From positions 1-64,000 of the forward strand of contig QHYZ01000062.1 of the NCBI GenBank assembly GCA_003225295.1: DNA of 64,000 bases, written 5' to 3'. Position numbers and translations under genes: made by a program. Below the pieces are notes generated by a model. That model saw only the letters and a program-made list of their open reading frames with translations, was not told where the DNA came from and made no database searches. Source of the DNA: Acidobacteriota bacterium (GTDB taxonomy: Bacteria > Acidobacteriota > Terriglobia > Acidiferrales > UBA7541). Positions 1 through 9,157 of the stretch are shown here, one piece after another; position 1 is the first letter of the stretch, and each line of letters starts with the position of its first letter.

Positions 1-2228
1 CGGCGAAGATCATAGCGCTTATTCCGACCCTGGCTTCCGGAGCACCCAACACCGACAACTATTCCAAGTCGGCTACACAGAAACTGAATCGGAACAACTT
101 TGACGCCAAGGTGGATTGGAACCGGACGTCCAGGCACAGCATCTTTGCCAAGTACAGCGCCATGAAGTCCGTGTTTCATGGTGAGCCAAGCCTGGGCCAG
201 GCCATTGGAGACTGTGCCTGTGATGGCGGACTTGGTGACTTCCATGATTTGGTGCAACTAGTCACCGTGGGCCACACCTGGACCCTTTCGCCCACTTTGG
301 TCGTCGACGGTAACGTAGGCTTTACACGGATGAGCGAGTACGGCCAAACTCCAGACTTTGGCAAGAACATTGGGTCGGACGTGCTGGGGATTCCCGGTAC
401 CAACAACGGCTCGGACCTGCGCAGCAGCGGAATTCCGTTCTTCTCTGTTACTGGCTTTGCGGGCCTTGGCAACCCCGAGGGATGGAACCCCGCTTATCGC
501 AATGACTGGAGCTTCACCAGTTCTCACAACGTTCGGTGGTCGCATGGCAAACACCAGATTAGCGCCGGGACGGACATCGTCCATCACCACCTGAACCACT
601 GGCAGCCGGAACTCGGCTCCGGCCCACGCGGAGAGTTTGACTTCGGCGGCAGCACGACGGCTCTCAATGGGGGAGCCACTCCCAACCTGTTTAACGCCTT
701 CGCGCAATTTGAGCTCGGACTCTTCGACGGAATGGGCAAGAGCGACCAATTTATCAAAGCAACGGCTAAGGAATGGCAGTTTGGATGGTTTGTTGGGGAC
801 CGTTATCGCATCACCAACAAGCTCACTGTCACACTGGGTCTCCGGTACGAATACTATCCGCTCATGACGCGCGACGGTGCTTTCAAATTCGATCGCTATG
901 ACTTCACGACAGGCAATGTGCTACTCGGCGGAATCGGTAGCAATCCCGATCATCTCGGTGTGACGACTAGCAAGAAGCTCTTCGCCCCTCGAGTTGGATT
1001 TGCGTATCAGATTAACAACGGCACCGTGGTGCGAGCAGGCTTTGGCATATCAGTCGATCCGCTGCCTCTGGCCAGACCCCTTCGCGGGTTCTACCCCCTT
1101 ACGGTAGGCTCGAACTTTGCCGGGGTAAACAGCTTTGTTCCGGCAGGATCATTCTCGACGCTAGCTGCGCCGCTTCCGGGCGGATCTCTCCCAGTCGGCA
1201 TTCCGCCCATCTGCTGTCCCGACATCAGCAGCGGGACCATTCCTCTTCCGCCCCAGGCATTGGAGCGGAGCGTTGGCCCTGGCGAACTGAAGAGGGGCTA
1301 CATCGAGTCCTGGAACCTGGTGGTGGAGCGGAAACTTCCAGCAAACTTCTTTTTCTCGGTGGGTTATGTGGGTACGCAGACGGTCCACCAGTTCGGTGAC
1401 ATCGACGTCAACGCGTCTCTACCCGGCACGGGTCAGGCGGGGCAGCCTTTCAACACTGCAAAGTTCAGCAACCGCACCGCCAGCACCTTGCTTTGGCAGG
1501 GCTTCCTAAGCTCCAATTACCACTCCCTCCAGGCTGCCATCACGCGGCAGTTCTCGAAGGGTCTCATGGTTAAGGGCGCCTACACGTACTCGAAGGCCAT
1601 CAATTGGACGGATGACGACGGGTGGGCCGGCCTTAACTGGAACGATCCCAACATCCTGCGGCGCAACCGCGCCCAGGCGGGTTTCAATACCCCGCAAATC
1701 TTCCAATTGGCATACGTCTATGAACTGCCGCTCGGGAAGGGCAAGCCGTGGGTGAGTGGTGGCGGAGCGGCCACGAAGATCCTCAGCGGTTGGCAAACCA
1801 GCGGCACCTTCAGCGCCGTTTCCGGCCAACCCTTTGGTCTTACGGCCTCAGGTGCTTCATTGAACGCAGTAGATCAGACCCAAACGCCGGACCAGGTCGG
1901 GCCCGCCAAGAAACTTGGCGGAGTCGGTCCCGGCAATCCCTACTATGACGCCGCGGCATTTGCGCCCGTGACTCGCGTTGGTTATGGCAACGTAGGGCGC
2001 AATCCTCTGTTGGGTCCTGGCGCCGTGAACCTGGACTTTAGCCTGTTCCGCACCGTCAACATCACCGAACGCTTGGGCGTGCAACTCCGTGTTGACGCTT
2101 CAAATCTTTTCAATTCACCACACTTCAACCCCCCCAATGGCGATATTACCAGTGGGAGCTTCCTGGAAATCAATAGCGCCAAGTTCGACGAGCGGCAGTT
2201 CCGCTTGGGCGTCCGCCTGGCGTTCTGA
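1..2228 (+). CDS. TonB-dependent receptor, Oar-like, 3' part
   Basis: The reading frame is open from the window start (first full codon at position 3), so this is the C-terminal part of a larger gene cut by the window edge. The roughly 740 visible residues hold alternating aromatic/hydrophobic strands typical of an outer-membrane beta-barrel, including strand-like segments such as LTVTLGLRYEYYP, and the protein ends in phenylalanine (RLAF), the usual barrel terminus. The text closely resembles the Oar-like receptors at 19487, 33135 and 48958, which carry an N-terminal carboxypeptidase-regulatory-like domain and plug; those parts lie outside the window here. Likely role: energy-dependent uptake of an unknown ligand across the outer membrane. 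Two strong hairpin terminators follow the stop. The GTG at 111 is internal, not the start. Substrate cannot be predicted. Confidence 0.9.
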   Translation, partial: AKIIALIPTLASGAPNTDNYSKSATQKLNRNNFDAKVDWNRTSRHSIFAKYSAMKSVFHGEPSLGQAIGDCACDGGLGDFHDLVQLVTVGHTWTLSPTLVVDGNVGFTRMSEYGQTPDFGKNIGSDVLGIPGTNNGSDLRSSGIPFFSVTGFAGLGNPEGWNPAYRNDWSFTSSHNVRWSHGKHQISAGTDIVHHHLNHWQPELGSGPRGEFDFGGSTTALNGGATPNLFNAFAQFELGLFDGMGKSDQFIKATAKEWQFGWFVGDRYRITNKLTVTLGLRYEYYPLMTRDGAFKFDRYDFTTGNVLLGGIGSNPDHLGVTTSKKLFAPRVGFAYQINNGTVVRAGFGISVDPLPLARPLRGFYPLTVGSNFAGVNSFVPAGSFSTLAAPLPGGSLPVGIPPICCPDISSGTIPLPPQALERSVGPGELKRGYIESWNLVVERKLPANFFFSVGYVGTQTVHQFGDIDVNASLPGTGQAGQPFNTAKFSNRTASTLLWQGFLSSNYHSLQAAITRQFSKGLMVKGAYTYSKAINWTDDDGWAGLNWNDPNILRRNRAQAGFNTPQIFQLAYVYELPLGKGKPWVSGGGAATKILSGWQTSGTFSAVSGQPFGLTASGASLNAVDQTQTPDQVGPAKKLGGVGPGNPYYDAAAFAPVTRVGYGNVGRNPLLGPGAVNLDFSLFRTVNITERLGVQLRVDASNLFNSPHFNPPNGDITSGSFLEINSAKFDERQFRLGVRLAF

Positions 2229-2248
2229 CCTGTGCGGAATCCACAGCC

Positions 2249-2278
2249 GGGGCACGCGCCGTCGCGTGCCCCGTTTTT
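2249..2278 (+). terminator. Rho-independent terminator of the TonB receptor
   Basis: A perfect 10-bp stem (GGGGCACGCG / CGCGTGCCCC, loop CCGT) is followed by G and five T. It starts 20 bases after the receptor stop codon. Confidence 0.85.
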
Positions 2279-2285
2279 CTCTTCG

Positions 2286-2318
2286 GGCGCAGGCATACCT
2301 GCCTGCGCCTTTGTTTTT
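2286..2318 (+). terminator. Second tandem hairpin terminator
   Basis: A perfect 10-bp stem (GGCGCAGGCA / TGCCTGCGCC, loop TACC) is followed by TTTGTTTTT. Together with the preceding hairpin it insulates the TPR gene from the receptor. The core CAGGCA-N4-TGCCTG recurs in the hairpin at 33095. Confidence 0.75.
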
Positions 2319-2402
2319 ACCTGTGTCTGCAATTGAATTGCGTACTGACGCCCGAGAACGCATCTGCCTATAATTGAGCTTAGTCGGAATATGGGGACTC
2401 GG

Positions 2403-3902
2403 ATGAAAGCAGCAGGCGCGCTCCTCTTTTGCCTGGTTTCGATCCTGACGCAATCAGGCAGCTCCAATGAGTCAGACGACTTAGCACTGAAATCGCAGCG
2501 CGCCAAGGAATTCATGGCACAGGGTAAGTTTGCGGAGGCCATTCCCCTCTACCGTGAATTGAATCAAGCGGTGCCCCGCAACCCCGGTCTACTGCTGAAC
2601 CTGGGCATGGCGCTTCACATGGCGGGAGACGACAGGGAATCCGTAGAGCCACTGGAAGTGGCGGTCCGGCTCGATCCCAAACTGACGCCCGCCTGGCTTT
2701 TCCTTGGTGCAGCTCGTCTCCAACTGGGCAAGGCGCCTGCAGCCGTCGAGGCCCTCAAGATGGTCCTGCACTTGCAGCCGGATCACCGCGGCGCACTTGA
2801 GATGCTCGCTGGTGCCTTCCTTTCGCTCGGCCGCCCCACCGAAGCAGCCCATCAGTACCAGAAGCTTGCAGAATTGGATCCCGAAAGTTCAGCGGCCTGG
2901 TATGGACTGGGGCGCAGCTACGAATCGCTCTCCGTTCGCGATTTCGATGAGTTGCAGAAGACGGCACCGGAATCTGAATACTGGCTGGCGCTGGTGGCAG
3001 ACGCTCGACTCAGGGAGCAGCAGTTCTCAAGCGCTTTCTATCTGTACCGTCGTGCACTAGAAAAAGCGCCTGCGATGCGAGGAGTGCACCGGGCGGTGGC
3101 GGAGATCTATCGTCAAACTGAGCATCTCGACTGGGCAAACATTGAAGAGGAGAAGGAAGTCAGTCTTCCACAACCGGATTGCCGTACCCCCACATTCGAG
3201 TGCCAGTTCCGGGAAGGACAGTTCCCTCAGCTGCTGGCGGCCACCCAGGGAGCGAATACTCCCGAGTCGCATTATTGGCGCTCGCGTGCCTACAATGAGC
3301 TGGCTCTCCAGTCCTTCACTCGCCTCGGTCAATTGCCGCCCTCTTTGGAGCAGCACCAACTGAAAGCCAATATCTACAACGGCAAGAAAAAGTACGCGGA
3401 CGCCGTTGAAGAATGGCGTGAAGCTCTTAAACTTTCGCCCACGGACAAGCAAATTCAGAAGCAACTGGCCATCAGCCTGAAATTCAGCCAAGACTACGGC
3501 GGGGCCTTAGCCATACTCCAAAAGCTGCTAGAAGGGCAGCCGGCCTCGGCGGAATTGAGTTTTCTCGTGGGTGAGACGCTCGTCGACCTGCAACGAGTGG
3601 AAGAGGCGATTCCCCTGCTCAACCGCGCCCTGGCCGGTGATCCCCAATTACTGGCGGCGCATAAGGCCTTGGCGCGCGCCTACCTGGCTGCAGGAAGAGC
3701 GGCCCAGGCTATACCGCATCTCCAGGCGGCGCTGGCCACCGATGAAGACGGCAGCTTGCATTACCAACTGGCAAGCGCATACCAGGCCAGTGGCCAGCCC
3801 AGTCTCTCCCAACAAGCACTCCTGAAGTACCAGAAGATTCAGGGCTCTGCCGTGGCCGCCAGAGAGGCGGCAAAACGAGAGGTGGAGATCACCGCTCCTT
3901 AA
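2403..3902 (+). CDS. Exported tetratricopeptide (TPR) repeat protein
   Basis: This 499-residue protein starts with a signal peptide (KAAGALLFCLVSILTQ). I chose ATG 2403 over the in-frame ATG 2391 because GGGGA lies 5 bases before 2403 while 2391 has no spaced ribosome site. The mature part is mostly TPR repeats with the A-xx-Y-xx-A/L-xxxx-P signature (for example FAEAIPLYRELNQAVPRNP, then further units across residues about 35-170 and 300-490). A middle stretch around residues 220-280 with three cysteines is not clearly TPR. TPR proteins are scaffolds, so the partner is unknown. It lies directly after a TonB receptor and converges with a CRTAC1-type protein only 19 bases away, an arrangement seen again elsewhere in the window. 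Confidence 0.88.
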   Translation: MKAAGALLFCLVSILTQSGSSNESDDLALKSQRAKEFMAQGKFAEAIPLYRELNQAVPRNPGLLLNLGMALHMAGDDRESVEPLEVAVRLDPKLTPAWLFLGAARLQLGKAPAAVEALKMVLHLQPDHRGALEMLAGAFLSLGRPTEAAHQYQKLAELDPESSAAWYGLGRSYESLSVRDFDELQKTAPESEYWLALVADARLREQQFSSAFYLYRRALEKAPAMRGVHRAVAEIYRQTEHLDWANIEEEKEVSLPQPDCRTPTFECQFREGQFPQLLAATQGANTPESHYWRSRAYNELALQSFTRLGQLPPSLEQHQLKANIYNGKKKYADAVEEWREALKLSPTDKQIQKQLAISLKFSQDYGGALAILQKLLEGQPASAELSFLVGETLVDLQRVEEAIPLLNRALAGDPQLLAAHKALARAYLAAGRAAQAIPHLQAALATDEDGSLHYQLASAYQASGQPSLSQQALLKYQKIQGSAVAAREAAKREVEITAP

Positions 3903-3921
3903 ACAGCCATCAATGTACCAG

Positions 3922-5604
3922 CTATTTCGAAGGCTCGTGGACCTCGAGAACTTGGTTGGTCCGAACGGTGGGCAACACCTGGACTACCCCACTTGGCCAG
4001 CGAATCTCAATGCGCTCGATCTTGTCGAGCTGGCCACATCCGAAGTGGACGCCTGCCGAACTGGAGGAAGCGTAGCCCACGGCGGTGGTCATATGGTTGA
4101 ACTGATTGCCTAACTGGATCTTCGCGCCGATCCCGTCGCGATTGCTTCTCGTGCCTATCAGCTTCAGGACGAGCCAATGGTTGACGTCGGGGCTGACGTT
4201 CTGCCAAAGCTCTGCGGGTTCTCCGAGGGCGCTAACGGCAATGTCGATTTTTCCGTCATTATTTAAATCAGCGAAGGCGCTGCCGCGGTGAGCGCGTGAG
4301 AGAGTAAAGCCAGCTTCCGCCGAAACGTCCTCAAACGTGCCGTTCCCAAGATTAACGAAGAGACTGTTGGGTTGCTTGTAGTGTGTGGATTGGAACAGGT
4401 CGATCAAATCATTGACATCGGAATTGGCAGTAAACAGATCTTTCCACCCATTGTTATTGAAATCAAAGAAGCCGTTACTCCAGCCACTACGCGTGGCAGT
4501 GAGAACGCCCAGCCGGCTTTGGTGGGTTGCGTCTTGGAACAGACCCTTTCCCAGATTCTTAAACAAAGGAAACGTTTCACCTGCCAAGGCAGTGACGTTG
4601 AGATCCGGCAAACCGTCGTTGTCGTAATCGCGAAAATCTGCCCCCATGCTGGCCACCGGCAGTCCATTGTTCGTAAGAGCCACTCCGGCCTGGAGCCCCA
4701 CCTCCTCGAATGTCCCGTCACCGCGATTGTGGAACAGGAAGTTCGGCAGGTTGTCGTTGGAGACAAACACATCCATTAAGCCGTCGTTATCATAATCGGC
4801 AAAAGCGACGCTCATACCGCGACCAATGTGCGCGCCGATGCCCGCCTTGGCAGTGACGTCCTCGAAAGTCCCATCGCGCCGGTTCCGGTAGAGGGTGTTG
4901 GATAACCCCTCGAAATATTTAGGATGGCAATAAACGCGCAAGTGGCGATCGCGATCACCACAAAAGCGATCAAAGTCGGGCGTCCAGTGGGCATAATTGA
5001 CCACGAACAGATCCAGCCAACCATCGTTGTCATAGTCGAACCAGCCGGCGGCAACGGACCACTTGTCGCTCTTGATGCCAGCGGCTTTGGTTACGTCCTC
5101 AAATCTGCCATTACCCAGATTGCGATAGAGAGTATTGCGGTACACACCGGCGACAAACAAATCCGTGTAGCCGTCATTGTCATAGTCCGCCGCTGCGGCG
5201 CCCATGGAATAGCCCGTCCCCGCCACTCCGGTTTCCCTGGTAACGTCAGTGAACTTCATTCCGCCGTCGTTGCGGTAAAGCCGGTTGAAAAACTTGGGTG
5301 AATCCTTTTCCAGAGAAGGAATCGACGCACCGTTGGTGAAGAAGATATCAGTCAGTCCATCCCCGTTGTAATCGAAAGCGGCAACCCCACCGGGCATGGT
5401 TTCGATCATGTGTTTGCGCGGCGTGGGATTGTTCTGAAGCACAAAATCCAACCCGGCTTGGCCGGCCATCTCGCGAAAACGAATGGGACTCGCCACGGAT
5501 GGCGGCGCGGGCGGGAGGCTCTTTCTGCGGGACTGCGGGAGCAGAAAAGCGCACGCTCCAATTAGAAAATCTCTTCGGGTTCCCACCAGCAGCGGACGGC
5601 CCAT
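3922..5604 (-). CDS. CRTAC1 family FG-GAP / ASPIC-UnbV exported protein
   Basis: The 560-residue product begins with a twin-arginine type signal (TRRDFLIGACAFLLP), so it is probably exported folded. The body is a series of FG-GAP/VCBS blades, each with a calcium-loop like D-x-D-N-D-G motif (FDYNGDGLTD, ADYDNDGYTD, FDYDNDGWLD, ADYDNDGLMD, RDYDNDGLPD, FDFNNNGWKD, ADLNNDGKID), which predicts a beta-propeller. The C-terminal 80 residues form the ASPIC/UnbV domain (DGIGAKIQLG... HFGCGQLDKIERIEIRWPSG). The biochemical role of bacterial members is not established; binding of calcium and a surface or periplasmic location are inferences. Three more members lie at 17194, 60838 and 62729. Confidence 0.9.
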   Translation of the reverse strand: MGRPLLVGTRRDFLIGACAFLLPQSRRKSLPPAPPSVASPIRFREMAGQAGLDFVLQNNPTPRKHMIETMPGGVAAFDYNGDGLTDIFFTNGASIPSLEKDSPKFFNRLYRNDGGMKFTDVTRETGVAGTGYSMGAAAADYDNDGYTDLFVAGVYRNTLYRNLGNGRFEDVTKAAGIKSDKWSVAAGWFDYDNDGWLDLFVVNYAHWTPDFDRFCGDRDRHLRVYCHPKYFEGLSNTLYRNRRDGTFEDVTAKAGIGAHIGRGMSVAFADYDNDGLMDVFVSNDNLPNFLFHNRGDGTFEEVGLQAGVALTNNGLPVASMGADFRDYDNDGLPDLNVTALAGETFPLFKNLGKGLFQDATHQSRLGVLTATRSGWSNGFFDFNNNGWKDLFTANSDVNDLIDLFQSTHYKQPNSLFVNLGNGTFEDVSAEAGFTLSRAHRGSAFADLNNDGKIDIAVSALGEPAELWQNVSPDVNHWLVLKLIGTRSNRDGIGAKIQLGNQFNHMTTAVGYASSSSAGVHFGCGQLDKIERIEIRWPSGVVQVLPTVRTNQVLEVHEPSK

Positions 5605-5730
5605 GTCTCAAATTGTCACTGGACCATGAGGAACTGTCCAGAATTTTCCGCTTTTTGGAAGCTTCCACCCGGCTCCGGCTATTTTCTGAGCTCCGCGCGG
5701 AAGGGAGATACGCCTATCCGGCGGCTGCGC

Positions 5731-6666
5731 TCAGGCACGCCCTATGATCAGCCGGTCCACGCGCCGGCTCACGTCGCGGAGGTAAGCCTCGTCACCCGCT
5801 TCGAGTTCGGTAATGGCGCTCCCCGCGTAGCCAATTTCGCGAAACGCCTCGCGCACCGCCTCCCAGTCCACGTCCCCATCACCTAGGTTCACCCACTGGT
5901 ACCCACTTTCCTTGCGTTTGAAGTCTTTCAGGTGGACCTTGACGATGCTCTTGCCAAGGGTGCGAATCCAGTCCTGCGGATAGCCGTAAAGCAGCACATT
6001 CCCAACGTCGAACCACGCCTGGATCCACGGGCTTTGAAACTCCTTGATGTATGCGGCCATCTCCAGCGGGCTAAGCAGAAACTTGTTCCACACCTCTTCG
6101 ATGGCGATCACAATTTTCAGTTCCTCAGCAAGAGGCAGGAGCTTGCGGATCTCCTTCTGCGAACGGCTCCAGGCCTCGCGGTAGGAAGTCTGTGGATTCA
6201 CCACCGCGGGAACCAACAACACGGCGTCTGATCCCCAGAGCTTGGCGTTGTGCAGTGACGTGCGCATCCCCGCCAGGCTCTTTTCCACCACTGCCGGATC
6301 GCTCGACGACAGCGGATCTTTCCAGTGGTCCATGTTCATCACCGAATCGATGCGCACCCCCGCGCCGTCAGCGGCCTTCTTGATCTCCTCGGCCTGGTGC
6401 TCGACGGGAGTCGTGGGCGCTTGGATCACCTCGAACCCCACGTCACGCGCCATTTTCATGCGCTCCGCATAGCTCAGCTTGGCGGGCAGCATTTCAAGAA
6501 GCACACCCTTCTTGATCGGCAACGGTGCGGAAGACGGCGTAGCGAACGTGCTGCGCGACGCGCGCGCGTCGGCAAAAAGTTCGCCAATGCCGCACACGCC
6601 GAGTCCCGCTGAACAAGCTGTGGTCACAGTGGTTTTCAGAAATTCACGGCGCGAAGAATTGCACAT
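5731..6666 (-). CDS. Exported TIM-barrel sugar isomerase/epimerase-like protein
   Basis: This 311-residue protein has a xylose-isomerase-like TIM barrel (AP endonuclease 2 family). I place the start at ATG 6666 because GAGGTG sits 5 bases upstream and the protein then opens with a twin-arginine signal (SSRREFLKTTVTTACSAG). Candidate metal-site residues are present: E in IAIEEVWN, D in WFDVGN, H in VKVHLKDF and E in AITELEAGD. It is the last gene of a five-gene minus-strand operon with a Gfo/Idh/MocA oxidoreductase and a DUF1080 protein, 98 bases after the oxidoreductase. In that setting such barrels may be epimerases or 3-keto-glycoside lyases. The precise reaction is not readable from sequence. 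Confidence 0.88.
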   Translation of the reverse strand: MCNSSRREFLKTTVTTACSAGLGVCGIGELFADARASRSTFATPSSAPLPIKKGVLLEMLPAKLSYAERMKMARDVGFEVIQAPTTPVEHQAEEIKKAADGAGVRIDSVMNMDHWKDPLSSSDPAVVEKSLAGMRTSLHNAKLWGSDAVLLVPAVVNPQTSYREAWSRSQKEIRKLLPLAEELKIVIAIEEVWNKFLLSPLEMAAYIKEFQSPWIQAWFDVGNVLLYGYPQDWIRTLGKSIVKVHLKDFKRKESGYQWVNLGDGDVDWEAVREAFREIGYAGSAITELEAGDEAYLRDVSRRVDRLIIGRA

Positions 6667-6764
6667 ATACACCTCAGAGGCTTTCAAATTTCGCCATTCC
6701 ACGCGGATTCCTTTCCGGCAGACCGGCGGCCGGAATCGCTTGAGAGAGATCCAGAATCGCGACC

Positions 6765-8072
6765 TCACCGCAACTTGTTCAGGTCAATCTTCGGGTCCCA
6801 CGCCTCCGTGGACTTCAGCGTCTCCTCCCAGCTGACCTCGCGCCCCGTGTACGCCGCAGTGCGGGCCATCATGCATGAAAGGGCGGATTCGGCGCCCTTG
6901 TCGGCTTGATTGTGGAAATTGCCGCTGGTGATGCTCTCAACGAACGCCTTCTTCTTCTCGCGGTCCGCAAATTCCAGGTTCGAGGTGAACTTCCCGGTCG
7001 CGGAAAACCCGGTCTGCTCAGCGTCTTTCGCAGGAGTGCCTTCAGCCTGCCACGGCTCATCGCCCCAAATCCCCAGCGGTCCGCTATAGGGAGACTGCGA
7101 GGTCCCTTTGGTGCCGAAGAATCGTTCGGTCACTTCCCACCAGCCTTTGGCAAACTGCGTCGAACTAAACGTGACGTCAACTCCCTCCGGATAATGGAAC
7201 AGCACGTCGTAGTTCCCATAGACGTCGCCATCCGTGGGACGTCCAGCGCGCCCCCCGCTCGCCGAAGCTTTCAGCGGATGCGCCTTTAACACCCAGTTGC
7301 AAATATCAACCACGTGAATGTTCTGCTCGACCAGGATGTCCCCGGAAAGAACTCGGTCATACACCCAGTTACGCAGGCGGCGCTCCACGGGTGTGGCGTC
7401 GGGCCAAGCCGGTCGGTCCAGGTACCCCGCGAAATAGTGCGATTCCCCACAAATGATTTTACCCAGCGCCCCGCCGTGAATCCGCTTCACCATTTCAACG
7501 AATGGAGGGCAGTCGCGAATCTGGAATCCCACGTCAAGACTCAGCTTCCCTGCGGCGCGCTTCCCGATTTCCATTACCTTCAGCGCGCCGGGCACATCCA
7601 CGGCCACCGGTTTTTCGAGATAAACGTGTTTGCCGGCGGCGACTACTGGCTCTAAATGCCATCGATGATAATAGGGCGGCGTGGCGATTACGATGGCGTC
7701 CACTTCCTTTGAAGCGGCAATCTGCTGGAAAGCGTTCGGTCCCACGAAAAGCTGTGCGGCGTCCAGCGCCGCGTAGCCTTTCGCTTGTTGCATTTTGTTG
7801 AAGTTCTCCCGCGCTTTGTCCAGTTGGTCTTGAAACAGATCGGCCAGCGCCACCACGCGCGCGCCGCCCGTATCGATCAAATTGGTAGCATCTTCGGTGC
7901 CGCGTCCCCCACACCCGAGCAGTCCAACGCGAACCGCGGAGTTTGCCGCTGTTCCGCGCACCAACTCCGGTTTGATGAACAGCATCCCGGCGGTGGCCGC
8001 CGCAACGCCAAGGAATTTCCGGCGGTCCACTTTCTCTGAACAACTCAATCCGTGCTTCGTGTCTTCTGACAT
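6765..8072 (-). CDS. TAT-exported Gfo/Idh/MocA family oxidoreductase
   Basis: The 435-residue protein has a twin-arginine signal (VDRRKFLGVAAATAGMLF), then an NAD(P)-binding Rossmann start (VRVGLLGCGGRGTED) and the family motif EKPVAVD, followed by the alpha/beta C-terminal domain with HVVDICNW. The start at ATG 8072 is supported by GGAGG 4 bases upstream, so the longer open frame to 8129 is not used. Exported members of this family carry a tightly bound cofactor and oxidise or reduce sugars, often at C3 of glycosides. It lies 49 bases after an upstream TIM-barrel gene and is the redox centre of the operon. Substrate is not known; glycoside 3-dehydrogenase activity is an inference from the DUF1080 neighbour. 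Confidence 0.92.
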   Translation of the reverse strand: MSEDTKHGLSCSEKVDRRKFLGVAAATAGMLFIKPELVRGTAANSAVRVGLLGCGGRGTEDATNLIDTGGARVVALADLFQDQLDKARENFNKMQQAKGYAALDAAQLFVGPNAFQQIAASKEVDAIVIATPPYYHRWHLEPVVAAGKHVYLEKPVAVDVPGALKVMEIGKRAAGKLSLDVGFQIRDCPPFVEMVKRIHGGALGKIICGESHYFAGYLDRPAWPDATPVERRLRNWVYDRVLSGDILVEQNIHVVDICNWVLKAHPLKASASGGRAGRPTDGDVYGNYDVLFHYPEGVDVTFSSTQFAKGWWEVTERFFGTKGTSQSPYSGPLGIWGDEPWQAEGTPAKDAEQTGFSATGKFTSNLEFADREKKKAFVESITSGNFHNQADKGAESALSCMMARTAAYTGREVSWEETLKSTEAWDPKIDLNKLR

Positions 8073-8121
8073 ATATCCTCCGTCCTCCTCGTGGTGCGCA
8101 GATCCCGCTTGACGCGGCAAC

Positions 8122-9099
8122 TTATCCAATCAGCTTCTCGAGATAGGCCTTCGCCGCTCGTACGTCTTCCACCTGCTGTGGGCCCGAAATTTCCCGCTCG
8201 ATCGTGACGGCCCCTCGGTAGTTCAGTTCTTTCAGCCGCCCGATGATCCGCGGAAAATCCACCTTGCCTTTCCCGATGGGAACTTCCTGCCCCAGCTCCT
8301 TGGGGTTCGTCGGCCACAGACCGTCCTTGGCGTGAATTCCCTGGACGTAGGGGCCGAGGAGTTCGATAGCGTCCACGGGATTCGCTTTGCCATAAAGAAT
8401 CAGGTTGGCGAGGTCGAAATTAACGCCCTGATTGTCCAGGCCGACGTCCTGAATGGCGCGCACCAGCGCGATAGGTGTCTCTTGCCCGGTCTCGTACCGG
8501 AAATTCTGGCCGTTGCGTTTGCAATATCCTGCTACGTCGCGCATAGCCGTAACCGTTTCCTTGTACACCGGGTCATTGGGATTCTCGGGAATGAATCCGC
8601 AGTGCGTCTGCACGGCGGCGATGCCGCACTGTTTGGCAAAGTCCGACGCCTTTTTGATGTGTGCGATGCGCGCTTCTCGCGTCTCCCGGGGAACCAATCC
8701 AATCGTCAGCGGCCCCCCGTAGAAGTCCCACACTTCCCGTCCCGGGCCGCCAACAACCAGGGAAGTCACCTCAATCTGATATTTGTTAAGCGCCTCGCGC
8801 AAGCGGCCCGCAAGCACGGGGTCGATCTCCTCCAGGAAAGCTTGGCATGTCGGAAAGCCAAGATCGTGAACCTTGGCGATAGCATCATGGGGGTCCCTGC
8901 CGATGCCCAGAATCAGCCCGAGGCGCAGCGGCTGCTTCCCCTCATTGGCGGGTACAGTGGGAGCAACTTGCGCGACGCTGAGATTCGACACCAAATCGTC
9001 GGCAGTAACACCACCCCGCAGGGCGGCAACTGGGCCCAGCCCGGATGCCAGAGCGACAGTAGAAACTTGAAGAAAGGCTCTACGGTTCTGTTTGTTCAT
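8122..9099 (-). CDS. Exported TIM-barrel sugar isomerase/epimerase-like protein (second copy)
   Basis: The 325-residue product has a twin-arginine like signal (NRRAFLQVSTVALASG) and a xylose-isomerase-like barrel. Putative metal ligands are E in FRYETGQETP, D in VNFDLANLILYG, H in GIHAKDG and E in AVTIEREISG. It is only distantly similar to the protein at 5731, so the operon holds two different barrels, probably acting in sequence or on different sugars. It sits 58 bases after the DUF1080 gene and 49 bases before the oxidoreductase. A role as epimerase, isomerase or beta-eliminating lyase acting on a keto-sugar is possible; I cannot choose between them. Confidence 0.88.
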   Translation of the reverse strand: MNKQNRRAFLQVSTVALASGLGPVAALRGGVTADDLVSNLSVAQVAPTVPANEGKQPLRLGLILGIGRDPHDAIAKVHDLGFPTCQAFLEEIDPVLAGRLREALNKYQIEVTSLVVGGPGREVWDFYGGPLTIGLVPRETREARIAHIKKASDFAKQCGIAAVQTHCGFIPENPNDPVYKETVTAMRDVAGYCKRNGQNFRYETGQETPIALVRAIQDVGLDNQGVNFDLANLILYGKANPVDAIELLGPYVQGIHAKDGLWPTNPKELGQEVPIGKGKVDFPRIIGRLKELNYRGAVTIEREISGPQQVEDVRAAKAYLEKLIG

Positions 9100-9157
9100 G
9101 ATGCTGGCTCAGAAAAGGAAATTTGCGGTCGCACCAGGAAAGTGCGCCTTCCGCCAT

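Noticed and set aside
4372-4779. Valine-rich open frames antisense to CRTAC1 genes (also in 61363-61884 and 63254-63922)
   Set aside because: They are reverse translations of DYDNDG repeats and follow the repeat period of the propeller gene.
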